A stretch of DNA of 64,000 nt from Amborella trichopoda (lineage: Eukaryota > Streptophyta > Magnoliopsida > Amborellales > Amborellaceae), in the NCBI RefSeq assembly GCF_000471905.2, contig NW_006498549.1, positions 821,338 to 885,337 on the forward strand, given 5' to 3'. The notes under the pieces are model-generated. The model did not search any database and was not told where the DNA came from. It saw nothing but the letters and a program-made list of their open reading frames with translations. The position numbers and the translations under genes are program-made. Positions 53,560-64,000 of the stretch are shown piece after piece. Every line of letters starts with the position of its first letter. Position 1 is the first letter of the stretch.

Positions 53560-54583
53560 CTAAATTTTGTATCTGATTACTGAAAAAGACCGGGGTATTT
53601 CTTCTTAATTTCGTCTTCTCATTCCCAAATTGACTCTTCCCTTGAATAGTGCTGCCACAATACACGGGCCAGAGGGATCTCCTTATTGCGCAATACTTGC
53701 GCCCTTCTATCCAGTATCAAATTGGTTGCTCAATGAAGGTCTGGTCCTCCCTGATCGGTAAAGGTTCATATCTCAGAACATGAGATGGGTCGGCTTTTCC
53801 TACTTGATCATAACCTTAATTTTAGAAGGCTCAATGGCGATTTCGTCTTTAGAAATGATATACCCAAGAAAGGCCACACTAGAGAGCTAGACCTAACACT
53901 TGCTTAACTTGGCACATAACTTTTCCGACTTCAAAGTCTGAAGCACTTATCTAAGATGTTTTCATGCTCCTCTTGACTCTTTGAATGTACCAAAATATCA
54001 TCAATGAAGACCACCACAAATTTATCCAAGAAGGGTCTGAATATCTGACAACCCGAACGACATCACCGGAAATTCATAGTGACCACACGGGGTCTTGAGA
54101 ACATCTCCCTCCTTGACATGCATTTGATGATAACCTATTCGGAGATAAATTTTAGAGAACATTTGAGCCCCTTAAAGCTCGTCATTAATCCTAGGCAGAG
54201 GGTATTTATTTTTTACTATTACGTCATTCAACTGCTTATAATCAATTCAAAACCTCATGGACCCATCCTTTTTTTGCTTCTCCTTGCCCCGAGAATGATG
54301 GTGGTACAAATCTTTTGGATCTTTCAATTTTTCCAACATCTATATGATTTAGGGTAGTGACAGTCGGGGCCGGCATGCAATCCTTCATGACTTGAGTCAT
54401 GGCCTCAAGCATCTTAAAAATTCCCTGAAAACCTCAGTGATCACATTACTCTTGTTCGAATTGCTAACATATGTTCTTGACAACTTGACTTGAAGCAGGA
54501 ACACCTAAACTCTAATTGTTAATCTATCCTTATACAATTTTAAGGGTCCTCTTAAGATTCAAGGCCAAGAATCCTATCCTGAC
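53560..54583 (-). pseudogene. pol: G7 pol remnant: RT joined to the pol C-terminus
   Basis: On the minus strand, 54360-53850 shows gypsy RT pieces: RINDELQGAQMFSKI-like text, GYHQM, then [15 protein letters not shown], and the catalytic segment [20 protein letters not shown] near 54025-53970 with FIDD intact, followed by FLGYIISKDE-like text. Immediately after, near 53760-53600, the text is that of a chromovirus integrase C-terminus (REDQTFIEQPI, ARVLWQHYSREESIWERE, IKKKYPGLF). RNase H and the integrase core are deleted between them. Stops are present. The pol-end wording resembles Tekay/Del-type elements, but no chromodomain is visible. Confidence 0.75.
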
Positions 54584-54595
54584 GCTCTGATACCA
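54584..54595 (-). other. G7 primer-binding site, initiator-Met type
   Basis: Minus strand TGGTATCAGAGC, identical to the common plant initiator-Met site, four bases after the 5' LTR end GGGGTGTGACA. Confidence 0.8.
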
Positions 54596-55162
54596 TAATT
54601 GTCACACCCCAAGTTTTATAACACTAAAATTCTTTAGTTGTGACAGTCTATTCATAAAGAACAAAACAAATTCGAAATTTTTACTATATATTACTCCAAA
54701 ACAAAATCTTCCATTAAGGAACTTTCAGAATTGTACAAAGTCGATTTTACATCTTATAATAACATGAGGATCTATATATATACAACTTTGATAAAACAAA
54801 AGTTACAAAGGAGAATTTATTCATGACTACAAACTTTTTCCAAACTACTCCTGCTGCACATATGAACAATACGGCTATGATTACTCTGAAAAATTTCACA
54901 ATAGCTTACTGGGTTTGGCTACTCACTATGTAACCATCATTATCCAGAAAAATCATGGTTAGAAAGTGTAAATATTTTCCAAAAGAATGCATATTAAGTA
55001 GAATTTCGACGTATTGATTTCATACATTCTAATACATGTTATTCGACAGATTCATTTCTGATCCTATATTCCTTATTAGACAAAGAAAATAAGCATGATA
55101 CATAAACCATATGCACATGATTCATATCAAGATCAACATTAGGTATCAAATATAATCAAACA

Positions 55163-55705
55163 AGCATTCACAACCATAGAAATCCTCCAGTAAGCATTCT
55201 CAACAACAAAAGTCATGTGGTCAGCATTCACAACAACAGAAGTCCTACATTAAGAATTCATAACAACAAAAGTCCTACAGTAAGTATTCACAACAACAGA
55301 ACTCTTGTAGTAAGCATTCACAACAACAGAAGTCCTGCAGTAAGAACAGAAGTCCTGCAGTAAGCATTCACAACAACAAAAGTCCTATAGTAAGCATTCA
55401 CAACAACAGAAGTCCTGCGATAAGCATTCACCGTAGTGGAAGTCCTGTAATAAGCATTCACAACAACGGAAGCCCAGCAGTAAGCATTCACAACAACAAA
55501 AGTCCTGCAGTAAGAATTCCCAACAACAAAAGTCCTTCAGTAAGCATTCACAATAACAGAAGTCCTGCAGTAAGCATTCATAACAACGAAAGTCGTGCAG
55601 TAAGCATTCACAACAATAGAATTCACAACAACGGAAGTCCTACAGTAAGAATTCACTACAACGAAAGTCCTACAGTAAGCATTCACAACAACAGAAGTCT
55701 TGCAA
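55163..55705 (+). repeat. G7 LTR array 1, 5' LTR copy
   Basis: About 18 units of the GTCCTGCAGTAAGCATTC type, some truncated or partly duplicated (near 55333-55355 and 55618). More units than in the 3' LTR array. Confidence 0.85.
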
Positions 55706-56067
55706 TAGAAGCACTAACCTCGGGTCCGAGGTTAGAACTTCTACCATCCCGCAGGGAGAAGTATCACCAATGGGTAGATCCGTTGCGTAGTGCCTCACAC
55801 ACGCACAAAACCCCAGCACACATTGGGGCTTTTTATAGGCATTAGCCTTACAAGAAATGACCCTCTCATGTGCCCTTCTGACGAGAGAGTGTTACACTAT
55901 CAAAGGGGTCCTCCCAATGAGTAGTACCTTACAGATTTTTGGGGGAGCGACCACCCAAACACACATACTCCTAACTCTCATCCTATCATAAAGAGTTAGG
56001 GAAAAATCACAGACAAATATCTCATCAGATCATAACAGAGGCAGGTCTCTATGCGCTCATGTCTTAT

Positions 56068-56305
56068 CAATAGCATGTTACGATGCACACATATCTTATC
56101 AGAAGCATATTTCCTTGCACACATATCTTATCATAAACATATTACCATACACACATATCTTATCAGAAACATATTGCCATGCGCACATATCTTATCAGAA
56201 GCAAGTTGCCCTGCACACATATCTTATCAGAAGCATGTTACCATGCCCACATATCTTATCAGAAGCATGTTTCCATGCACACATATCTTATCAGAAGCAT
56301 GTCTC
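56068..56305 (+). repeat. G7 LTR array 2, 5' LTR copy
   Basis: Seven to eight units with the core GCACACATATCTTATCAG. Frames at 56051-56458 and 56115-56351 are translations of the array (repeating HILSEA or HISYQKH). Confidence 0.85.
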
Positions 56306-56525
56306 ATATGTAATCACAAGATACATCAACATTTATATGCTATTCATATAGTCACAAGGGATATTACTATGCCATACTATCATGCATATAAATTCAAAAG
56401 ACTTTATTATGTCAATTGCAGGCCATATAACATTGTAGTAAGTATCAGGCAACAATAATATTGTATTTTTTAAATATTCTTGAATTCATTAATAAGAATT
56501 CACATGAAGCAATTCATAGTAATTA

Positions 56526-56670
56526 CTTGCACATAACAGTTTTACATAACATTTGCACATAACACGTACACATACACTTGCACATAACACGTGCACATAA
56601 CATGTGCACATAGCACTTACACATGACATTTACACAGAACACATATAACACTTGCATATAACATTTACAG
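56526..56670 (+). repeat. G7 LTR array 3, 5' LTR copy
   Basis: About ten short CTTGCACATAAC-type units, including CACGTGCACATAACATG near 56588, which has a CACGTG E-box-like hexamer. Confidence 0.65.
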
Positions 56671-57629
56671 TATCTAAGATTTATACTGCAATTATTACAG
56701 TTACATACAGAAATACGTAAAACTTACAGTTTCAGAATATTACAATTAAATGCAGAAATATCTCTAGGAATATTATTGAAATATCATATTTCTTCAAATA
56801 ATGATTTTACATGAAAAATGAAGCCAATTATATATAAAACTTACAGTATCTAAAATTCCTAACATTCAACGGAAATATTATGATTTTATTGAAAGTAGAA
56901 ATATCAGTTTTTAAATAACTATTTTACAAGAAAAAGAGATCACTTACATATACGTTATTCTGAGATGGATGTGTTGCTACTCTCAGCTTCTTGTACTCTT
57001 CTCTGTTTAGTAAAGCACTCTTTAAATTTCATCTCTCTCATATTCTCCAACATAGAACACAAAGTCAGAACATTAACCATTATAGAATGATCACATCCAA
57101 CTCCACATTTACGCACTCTCGAAAACAATTCGATTCATAGTTCACTTGACTCTTAAATGTTAATAGTCTCTCTCTCTCATCATCCAAAGAAAGATATATC
57201 ATTGACTAAGGAAAAGAAAGGAGGCATAAAAACAAAAGTTAAGGGAAAATAGTATATACTGATATCGCAACAGTGTAACCTCTTTGTAAAAGGGAGCTTG
57301 ACGAGCCATGAGGCAATGTAGCCTAAAGTACCAATTATGCACACGACCTCCCCGCTCATTCTTCTCTCTCTAACTTCAATTCCTAAATTCTACGCGACAC
57401 TGTGAAGATGAAAACCCTGTAAATTTATTCATGCCCTAAAATTGAATTTATATTCATGTCCTCACGCTCGATGAACCAAATCCACTTTTTAGAGAGAGAG
57501 AGAGAGAGAAAGAGAGAACCCTTAATTGCAATCCAGGCCAGCTAGATGTAAGCATTTTGTTTTGTTTTATTTTATTATTATTAGTACTATTATTATTGTT
57601 GTTGTTATTATTGTTATTGTTGTTGTTGC

Positions 57630-57662
<33 letters not shown>

Positions 57663-57664
<2 letters not shown>

Positions 57665-58022
57665 CCTAATACGGCTTTCATATGTATATGTCGTCTGATG
57701 GTTCAAGATGAGACTTTGGCCCTCGTCCCAACAGACCTACCATCGCACAAGGGTCACCCAGTCCCTTGGCTCACTATATTGGAAAACTCCAACCTTATCA
57801 AGGGATAACCCTGCTAACCCTCATCAGTTGTGCTCTATGCCTAAGTATTTAGGGTTTTATAATTCCACTAGCTTAGCCCGTTAAGCCTAGTCTGAGTCTC
57901 GACAAATATCATTTGCAAATCTCAGTCCCACTGGACCATACTCAACCAGAGTTCATTTTTCCACTAAATAAAAAAATTGATTACATGCTCTCATAAACCC
58001 TTTAATGGCCACAAATACCCAA
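57663..58022 (-). mobile_element. C6 5' LTR, part 2
   Basis: Continuation of the C6 LTR after G7. It aligns with 62714-63073 of the C8 LTR: TACGGCTTTCATATGTATAT against TACCGTTATCATATTTACAT, then ATGGTTCAAGATGAG, CTAACCCTCATCAGTTGTG and so on. Its outer end (minus-strand start) is near 58022. Confidence 0.7.
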
Positions 58023-58599
58023 TACTCAAACTGTCCCAACAGTTTCCATGACTCATAGACCATCACAAGAGTTCATGAATTGGCTACCAAATTCATCCAA
58101 TAGGCTAGGGGATACAATCTTAGTCTATATATTAAGAGTTCCCCTTAAGGACAAGTCTAAGGTCACACAGACCTGTACGCACACTACTGTATGGCACATA
58201 TGGGGGATATCTTTAGCACATGTACGCGTGATTTGCTTATTGATACAGCTATTATATGTATATGCCATGTGATGGTTTAAGATGAGGCTTTGACCATCAT
58301 CTCTATATGCCGACCAATAACACACAAGGGTCCTACAATCCCTTAGCTCCCTACCTTGGGCAATTCCAACCTCATCAAGGGATAACCTTGCTAACCATCA
58401 TTGGTTGTGCTTTATGTTGAGGTATTTAGGTTTTACAACTTGGTTGGCCTAGCTCTTTAAGCCTAGTATGAGTTTCTGTAAACATTATTTGCCAATATCG
58501 GTCATACGAGACCATACTCCCACTGGAGTTCTTTATTCTACTATATCAAAATATTGATTACATGCTCTTATAAGAACTTTAATGGCAACAAATACCCAC
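58023..58599 (-). mobile_element. C8 3' LTR fragment
   Basis: About 577 bases matching the first third (element sense) of the C8 5' LTR, 62480-63073. It duplicates the content of 57663-58022 plus the neighbouring segment (ATGACTCATAGACCATCAC, and so on). In element sense it starts TGGGTATTTGTTGCC after a copia-type polypurine phrase and is cut at 58023, where the C6 LTR starts. Confidence 0.6.
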
Positions 58600-58622
58600 T
58601 ATATTCCACTTGGCCTTTAAAC
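58600..58622 (-). other. C8 polypurine tract region
   Basis: Minus strand AAAGGCCAAGTGGAATATAG, directly before the LTR. Copia elements of plants commonly show GGCCAAGTGGGAGATTG at this place, so this is a decayed polypurine junction. Confidence 0.55.
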
Positions 58623-59599
58623 GCATTATAATCTCTCTCACACATTCTCATCGCCCAATTACAATCTCTCTCTCAAACATCTCTCATATATTCTTTCTCA
58701 TACTCACTATATTATCCTGATGAAGTCCTTTGTCATCAATCCTTTCACGAAGGATTCATGGATGTAACATCTGCAGGAGTTGTGAAGCATATTTCTCTTT
58801 GCTGCTTGAATCACATCGTGAATGTGGTCCTAGTCCATCTTTTTATGCAGCATCGCGAATCATGTATTTGTTCTAAAGAACTAACTAACAGGTCACATAA
58901 TTGGTACTATAAAATATGGTCAAGACATATGGGTCTTTTAAACCAATGTATAAATAAAAGACGTTTTCTCCCATGTTTATAAAATACTTTCAAGACTCAA
59001 TGTTTTTCCGTTTTATCAAAGCTCTTAACCTAGTATATTTTCACAAGCAATAGTTGGAAAATAGCATGACAGTTTAGAATGATATTTTATAATGACTTAG
59101 AGAACCTCCAAAGACTATGGTGTTTTCTCAAAATTATATCCATAAACCTAGGTTTTTCAATATAAACGGTCCATTCTAATTTTCAAAAGAACATGCTTAG
59201 TCTTTGAAAAACATTTTTCCACATTCATCTTTAATTATTTACCAAGTCATGTTATAGCCACAAAACAAGTCATAAAATCCATTTATAATTTAATCCAAAA
59301 AAGCAAAACATAACTAAAGGGTGGTTATCAAAATCTGACAAAAATCGAAAACACACATTTTCTTGGAAAATTTGGAGACCTTAACACGAGATCCTCATCA
59401 CATGCAACACACCATATCACTTAACATAATCGAGAGGATGGTCACCAATACTTTGTTCCATTGAAATATGCAAATGAGTGCAACACTCCCTTGGTGCTAC
59501 ATATTTGAATGAGCCATACCCATCTTTCGTGTTGGTACTTAGGTTCATACGCCTTGATAAAAAATGTCAAAACCACATCTCCATATGTTTTACTACTTT

Positions 59600-60880
59600 A
59601 AGTAGTTCACACAAGCTCTAGGAGGCACATATACATAGGGTGTTTAAAACTGAGCACTCTTCACATAGAGTGTCATATCTCCCTAACATTGCATTATCTT
59701 TCTCTGAAGTTTTGCTGTTACAAATCATAATCATGACATGTTATAAAACCTTGAATGAGCCTGAAAGGGCTTCGAAAAAAAAGTGCCTTAATATGTCAAA
59801 TCTTTTGATTTACTGTAAAATAGAAGATGAGCATCCCATGATAAAAATATGATATCTCTCAACTCACAAAGAGTTTCTCTTTAAAAAAAATTTATTATAA
59901 AAATAGACTCAAAATTAAAAATTAATACTCACTGTCATCCCCAAACCATGCCATTAATTGAGTTTACAAATTAGTGACATTCACATCACAATACAATTCA
60001 TACAATAGAAATGAAGATCAACATTTCTCAATAAAATATTGTCTCTCTCAAACCACAAAGAATTTGTTCCTCAAACCTGTTTTTGCTGAAAAGTAGCCTC
60101 AAAACTACAATTCAATATCATAATGTGAATCCCAAATAATATTTTTCTTCAGGGAAATAAATAAGTGACACTCACGTCACAAAATAGATCATATTGTAGA
60201 ATTCTAGGTTGGACACTATATAGTAAACATACATTTACTCTCTATCCTCATGGAGTATCTCTTTCAAACCCTTTTTGCTTAAAATTAGACACAAAATAGC
60301 AACAAACATATTTTTGTAGGCCTCATATCACTCTGCTAAGTAAGCGTGAAAAATAGAGGTATTCATGTCACAGTAAAATACATCAAACTGTAAAAATTTA
60401 GGATGACCCTTCACCAATAAAATTTTCTCTTAATGCTCATGGAGTTTCTCTCTCAAATAAATTTCTTAGAAAATATACTCAAAATCGTATTATATAAACT
60501 CAGTGTGGGCCTGAAATCATTATGTTAAGAGGGGATACAAAATCATGACATTCACGTTACAAGGACACTCTTCATTATGGAAAACGGTTTCTGATTACCC
60601 TTTAATAAAGTAACAATATCTTCAAACCATAAGGGCTTTCTCCATGAAAATAGTTTTGTTTCAAAGTAGACTCAATTTGGGTGAGCTACAGTCAAACATT
60701 CCTAAAAAATAAAAGTATTTAATTGACAAAAAAATTCACATAACATATTTTATGGTTTTTGGATTTTGTGGGATCAGAACTGACACTCCTCAATTATGAG
60801 TTCATAACTCTCAATTCCCCCATGATCTCCCTCCGAAATTTTGCAAGGAGATACTAATCTCAATAACACAAAAGATCATG
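59600..60880 (+). repeat. Tandem array of about 190 bp inside C8
   Basis: Two independent landmark phrases recur at regular spacing. The GAGTTTCTCT-type phrase lies near 59687, 59871, 60060, 60253, 60442, 60633 and 60824 (spacing 184-193). The GACATTCACGTCACA-type phrase lies near 59785 (degenerate), 59974, 60165, 60357, 60546 and 60735 (spacing 189-192). Each unit also has a TAGACTCAAAAT phrase and a TTTTTGCT phrase. About seven units, moderately diverged from one another. No coding potential. Confidence 0.85.
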
Positions 60881-61098
60881 ACGATATTCTTAAGAAATAT
60901 ACATCATCCTCTAGTTCATATCAATGCTTCAAATCAATATAAAATACCCCAATTTGCAAAGTATCTTTCAGTGCATGAAACATGGAATAATACTTTTGGA
61001 GGTTCAACACTTGACCACAAGATCTTTGTCTCCCAATTTTCTAATCCAGACTGACAAAGAACGACAAAGACAACAAAAACAAAGAAGAAAAAAAACAA

Positions 61099-61110
61099 GC
61101 TCGGATACCA
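61099..61110 (-). other. C8 primer-binding site, initiator-Met type
   Basis: Minus strand TGGTATCCGAGC, two bases after the LTR; the plant copia site is usually TGGTATCAGAGC. Confidence 0.7.
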
Positions 61111-61112
61111 AT

Positions 61113-63073
61113 TAAAGTATGACTATGTAATAGGGCAAGTGTGTATCGATTAAAATGTTTCCTTCTTTTCTTTATTTTTATTACCTAGATTACTTACAAT
61201 TGTTCAAATACATTATGAAAAACAATAAAACAATAAAGAATCCTAAGGACTCTCACATGTTGCCACTTTAACAACTCTTTATTACACAATCAAAATTTCA
61301 TAAACTTAATATCGGGAGCACGAAACACAAACTGAATAAACAAAAAATAAATTGCCAGAAGATTACCTCAACTGGACTTGATACACCCCACTGCAGATCT
61401 CCTCCTCTGATGGCTCACAGAATCAATATCTATCTCAGATCTTATAAGTATGGGAAACATTAAGCTATTCAACCCTTCAATGCAGAGAGTAATACTGGAA
61501 CAAAACTAGGCCTCAATGCCTACAATGTGGGACATGCCCCTTTATTTCACTATTAGGGTTTGGGGTGTGGCCATCTTTTATTCTTTGAAATATATTTTTA
61601 ATCTTTAAGGAGGCTAGAGAGAGGGATATCAGATGAGAGAGAGAGAGAGAGGCATGTCGCCTGTTTAGGGAAGGGAGAGAGAGATAAAGAGAGCTCAAGG
61701 TGTAGAGAATATGGGACCCTATAGAGGCTATTTATATACTCAACTCAAGGTTAGGGTTTCTGAGGGTTATCCATCATTATGGAGAATATATCCAGACCAT
61801 TGATCATAGGAGACATGTGAGGTGAGAGATCTTTGCCTTACAATCTTTAGATCAGCCATTGTGATTAAAAGAAATGTGTTAGAACCTTATCCTTCAGCTT
61901 CATTAACATAATCCCATCAATTAAATAAATTATAAAAAATATATTATGTATTTCTTTTATTTCCATATTCTCTCCAGCACATGCTTTCTTTGAAAAGCAA
62001 ATATCTGTATTTTTCAAAACTTTCCTTTTTGCTTCAATTGATTGAGTGCCTTGATGGCCTCCGCATTAAACAAGGAAGGCAACCCTCAAAATGGGGTGTG
62101 TCTCTCATAGGGCCCTTATGTTGGTCCCACGAACTTCCCACATATGCTATTATGGTTGGCCCCAAAGCCCATGATGGGCCCCCACTACATTTTATGATTT
62201 ATAAAATACATAAAATGATTTTTAGAAAATGTAATTATTTTATTTTTCTCTCTGAATGTTAAAATACTAAAAATTCAGTTTCAGACAATTGATAAATCAA
62301 TTTTGAGAAAATAAAATGTCTAAAGACTTCTAAACAATTAATCTATTAATCTAACAATCATAAGAACAAAATAATTAATTCTAAACAAATTTGATGGGAT
62401 TTAGATACAACTATGTTAAAGAAACATTATTTTTGTTGAGGTACTCCATCTTCTATTGATGACTATAATCCATACTCATTTTCTCAAATTGACTCAACAA
62501 TTCCCATGATTTACAGACCATCGTAGGGGTTCATGATTGAGCTATCAAAGTCATCCAATAGGTGAGGGGGTTCAATCCTAGTCTATGATTTGCAGGTTCC
62601 CCTTAGGGAGAAGTCCAATGTCACGCAGATCAGTGCACACACAACTCTATGGTACATACGATGGTTATCTCTCTTACTTATACACATATCCCCCTCAATG
62701 GTGATTTGCTTCCTGATACCGTTATCATATTTACATGTCGTGTGATGGTTTAAGATGATGCTTTCTCCCTCATCCCTATACGCCTACCAATCACTCACTA
62801 GGGTCACATAATCCCTTGGCTCACTGCCCTGGGCAACTCCAACCTCATCAAGGGGAACTGGCTAACCCTCATCGGTTGTGCTCTTTGTCCAAGTATTTAG
62901 GGTTTTGTAACTTGACTAGCATAGGTCGTTAAGCCTAGTTTGAGTCTCGACAAACATCTTTTGTCAATCTCGATCCTACTGTACCATATTCCCATTGGAG
63001 TTCTTTGTTCCACTGTGTCAAAATATTGATTACATACTCTCATAAGGCCTTTAATAGCTACAAATATCCAACA
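61113..63073 (-). mobile_element. C8 5' LTR
   Basis: About 1.96 kb. The minus strand starts TGTTGGATATTTGTAGC; the other end (61113) has TTAAAG where C6 has TGAAAG, so the terminal CA is mutated. A minus-strand TATATAAATAGCC lies at 61739-61727. It aligns with C6 parts 1 and 2 over their whole length and is the only uninterrupted copy in the window. The frame 61981-62262 is not considered a gene. Confidence 0.75.
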
Positions 63074-64000
63074 ACTTCATATTATGTTTTACGTTTTTTA
63101 CTTTCTAATTGTATGGGTTTATATTATGCTTTATGATTTCAAACTCTGGACGTGGCTATGGGTTGCACTAACATGGAATTTGATATTATGCTTTATGTTT
63201 TTGAATACTAGAAGTGGCCTAACATTTTACAACATATATTATAATTTTACTTTTTAGATGTTGCACATGTTTGATTTTTTAACTTTTTAGATGGTGAACA
63301 TCATTTACTTTTCTGCTATTATGTTTTAGATTTTCCATATAAAGTTGATATATTGTGTTTTTTTTTTGTAATGGAGTAGCTCATAGCAGCTAGAAACATG
63401 CCCTTGATAAGAGTGCAAGAACATGTATATGGGTTCTTGCAATAGCAAACCACAACCCCCCCCCCCCCCCCCCCCCTTCCCCCCTCCCCCTCTCTCTCTT
63501 TCTCTCTCTCTATCTACCTCTTAGATTTCTTGATTCAACTAAACTCTAAGCTCTCTTTCTTCAGGAAAATGTTTCTAGCTAGGAAGATGTATTGATCTTT
63601 TAACTGTTACTGTGCAGCCAAGGAGAGTTTCCTTATTCTTTTTTGCTTATTTTATTGTTGAAGATTTTAGTGGGTTCATTGATCATTTAAATGTTGCCAC
63701 ACAACCAAGGAGAGTTTCCTGATTTTTCTTATTTTATTGGTAAAAAGTATAACATATGTTCTTTATTTTGAGTGATATTTATTTATTTTCATTCTTTGAT
63801 AAATGAATCAAACAATGACTATTAGTTCATACAGTCGGCCATTTAATCATCTTCGTCTTTGCTTTTGTAACTTGTCTCTCATTGCTTCTCGGGTCCCTTT
63901 CTCTCCTCACAGTAATGTTGATATGCAAACTAAAAGCTGCGGGTTCTCATGGATCACTTTCTCTTTGTCTTAACATAAGAGAAAGTTTATAAAATGTAGA
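63074..64000. other. Unassigned flank with poly-C run
   Basis: AT-rich sequence with no supported gene. A phrase of about 70 bases is imperfectly duplicated at 63100-63225 (TATATTATGCTTTATG and GATATTATGCTTTATG, each followed by text ending in GTGGC). A run of about 22 Cs lies at 63452-63474, followed by CT repeats to 63515. Another duplication lies at 63590-63740 (CAAGGAGAGTTTCC occurs twice, about 98 bases apart). It could be another element or a gene-flanking region, and I cannot decide. Confidence 0.4.

Larger units (their letters stand above)
49845..57662 (-). mobile_element. G7: deleted gypsy (chromovirus-like) element with giant LTRs
   Basis: In minus-strand order: 5' LTR (57662-54600), Met-type primer-binding site (54595-54584), a 1-kb internal region with part of an RT and the end of pol, polypurine tract (53543-53532), 3' LTR (53531-49845). 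The internal domain is much too short for an autonomous element. The element splits the C6 LTR; on the left TTATC precedes TGTCACACCCC, while the right border lost the last part of the LTR and about 40 bases of C6 flank, so no duplicate is visible. Confidence 0.8.
54600..57662 (-). mobile_element. G7 5' LTR, truncated in its microsatellite
   Basis: About 3.06 kb, collinear with 49845-53531 but lacking the outer end: it runs to the TTG/TTA tract (57580-57662) and then passes directly into C6 LTR sequence, without the final TGTGATGACCC segment. It carries arrays at 55163-55705, 56068-56305 and 56526-56670. Confidence 0.8.
58600..61112 (-). other. C8 non-coding internal domain
   Basis: 2.5 kb between polypurine tract and primer-binding site without any gag or pol motif on either strand. 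Small frames at 58758-58982, 59640-59852 and 60924-61115 are unrecognised. The right half is the 190-bp array; 58623-59590 is AT-rich, single-copy by eye, with CT repeats at 58625-58720. The structure (LTR, primer-binding site, non-coding filler, polypurine tract, LTR) is that of a LARD-type non-autonomous element. Confidence 0.6.

Noticed and set aside
53018..53583. Long open frames on both strands of 97-170 codons (poly-Ile, poly-Leu, poly-Asn, poly-Tyr)
   Set aside because: They are translations of the TTA/ATT microsatellite in different frames, with no coding signature.
56588..56606. CACGTG E-box/G-box in array 3 of the G7 5' LTR
   Set aside because: A single hexamer created by repeat variation and weakly conserved in the other LTR. 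It is not enough for a regulatory call.
57454..57808. Frames with poly-Asn or poly-Leu
   Set aside because: They arise from the TTG/TTA tract at the G7/C6 border.
63452..63474. Poly-C run as a structural i-motif or G-quadruplex candidate
   Set aside because: Physically possible, but a 22-base homopolymer at the edge of a CT repeat is more simply a microsatellite or a sequencing/assembly weakness.

Overview
This window looks like heterochromatic, gene-poor nuclear DNA from a flowering plant with a repeat-rich genome. I found no convincing host gene and no tRNA, rRNA, CRISPR array or bacterial-type operon. Nearly all of it can be assigned to decayed LTR retrotransposons of two superfamilies, Ty3/gypsy and Ty1/copia, inserted into one another. 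The plant assignment rests on lineage hallmarks: Tat-type pol with a second RNase H, a chromovirus-type RT and pol end, copia gag with a zinc knuckle, and primer-binding sites of the plant Met-, Lys- and Arg-like types. The species cannot be told from the sequence. One assembly gap of 222 N lies at 46408-46629.

Layout (element names are mine). 1-4605: 3' internal region of a Tat-like gypsy element G1 (+). 4606-6181 and 21668-22675: the two halves of one long LTR (+), split by element G2. 6182-21667: G2 (-), about 15.5 kb, with two LTRs of about 3.1 kb, a gag, the start of a protease, and no RT, RNase H or integrase. 22676-30749: internal region of G3 (+) with a broken RT, RNase H, second RNase H and integrase, followed by its 3' LTR at 30750-33725. 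G1 and G3 share the split LTR, so they form an LTR-internal-LTR-internal-LTR tandem. 33726-36816: gag, leader, primer-binding site and 5' LTR of a third gypsy family, G4 (-), cut at its left by the G3 LTR. 36817-37654 and 48155-48564: the two halves of a copia gag region (C6, -), separated by G5 (+, 37655-48154), a non-autonomous gypsy-like element with 0.8 kb LTRs. 48565-49844 and 57663-58022: C6 5' LTR, split by G7 (-, 49845-57662), a gypsy element with LTRs of 3-3.7 kb full of tandem repeats. 58023-63073: C8 (-), a copia-like element whose internal domain is non-coding and carries a roughly 190-bp tandem array. 63074-64000: unassigned flank with a poly-C run.

Function. All coding regions are broken by stops or frameshifts, and several catalytic or zinc-binding residues are lost, so nothing here is likely to transpose on its own. 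The most interesting material is non-coding: arrays of short hairpins inside the G2 LTRs, antisense TATA promoters in the 3' internal regions of the Tat-like elements, a GACCTTAAACT repeat shared by G1, G2 and G3, three separate tandem arrays in each G7 LTR, and the nucleosome-length array in C8.

Boundaries were placed by eye, by comparing copies within the window, and are uncertain by a few bases, more where stated. Family names come from recognised protein motifs, not from searches.
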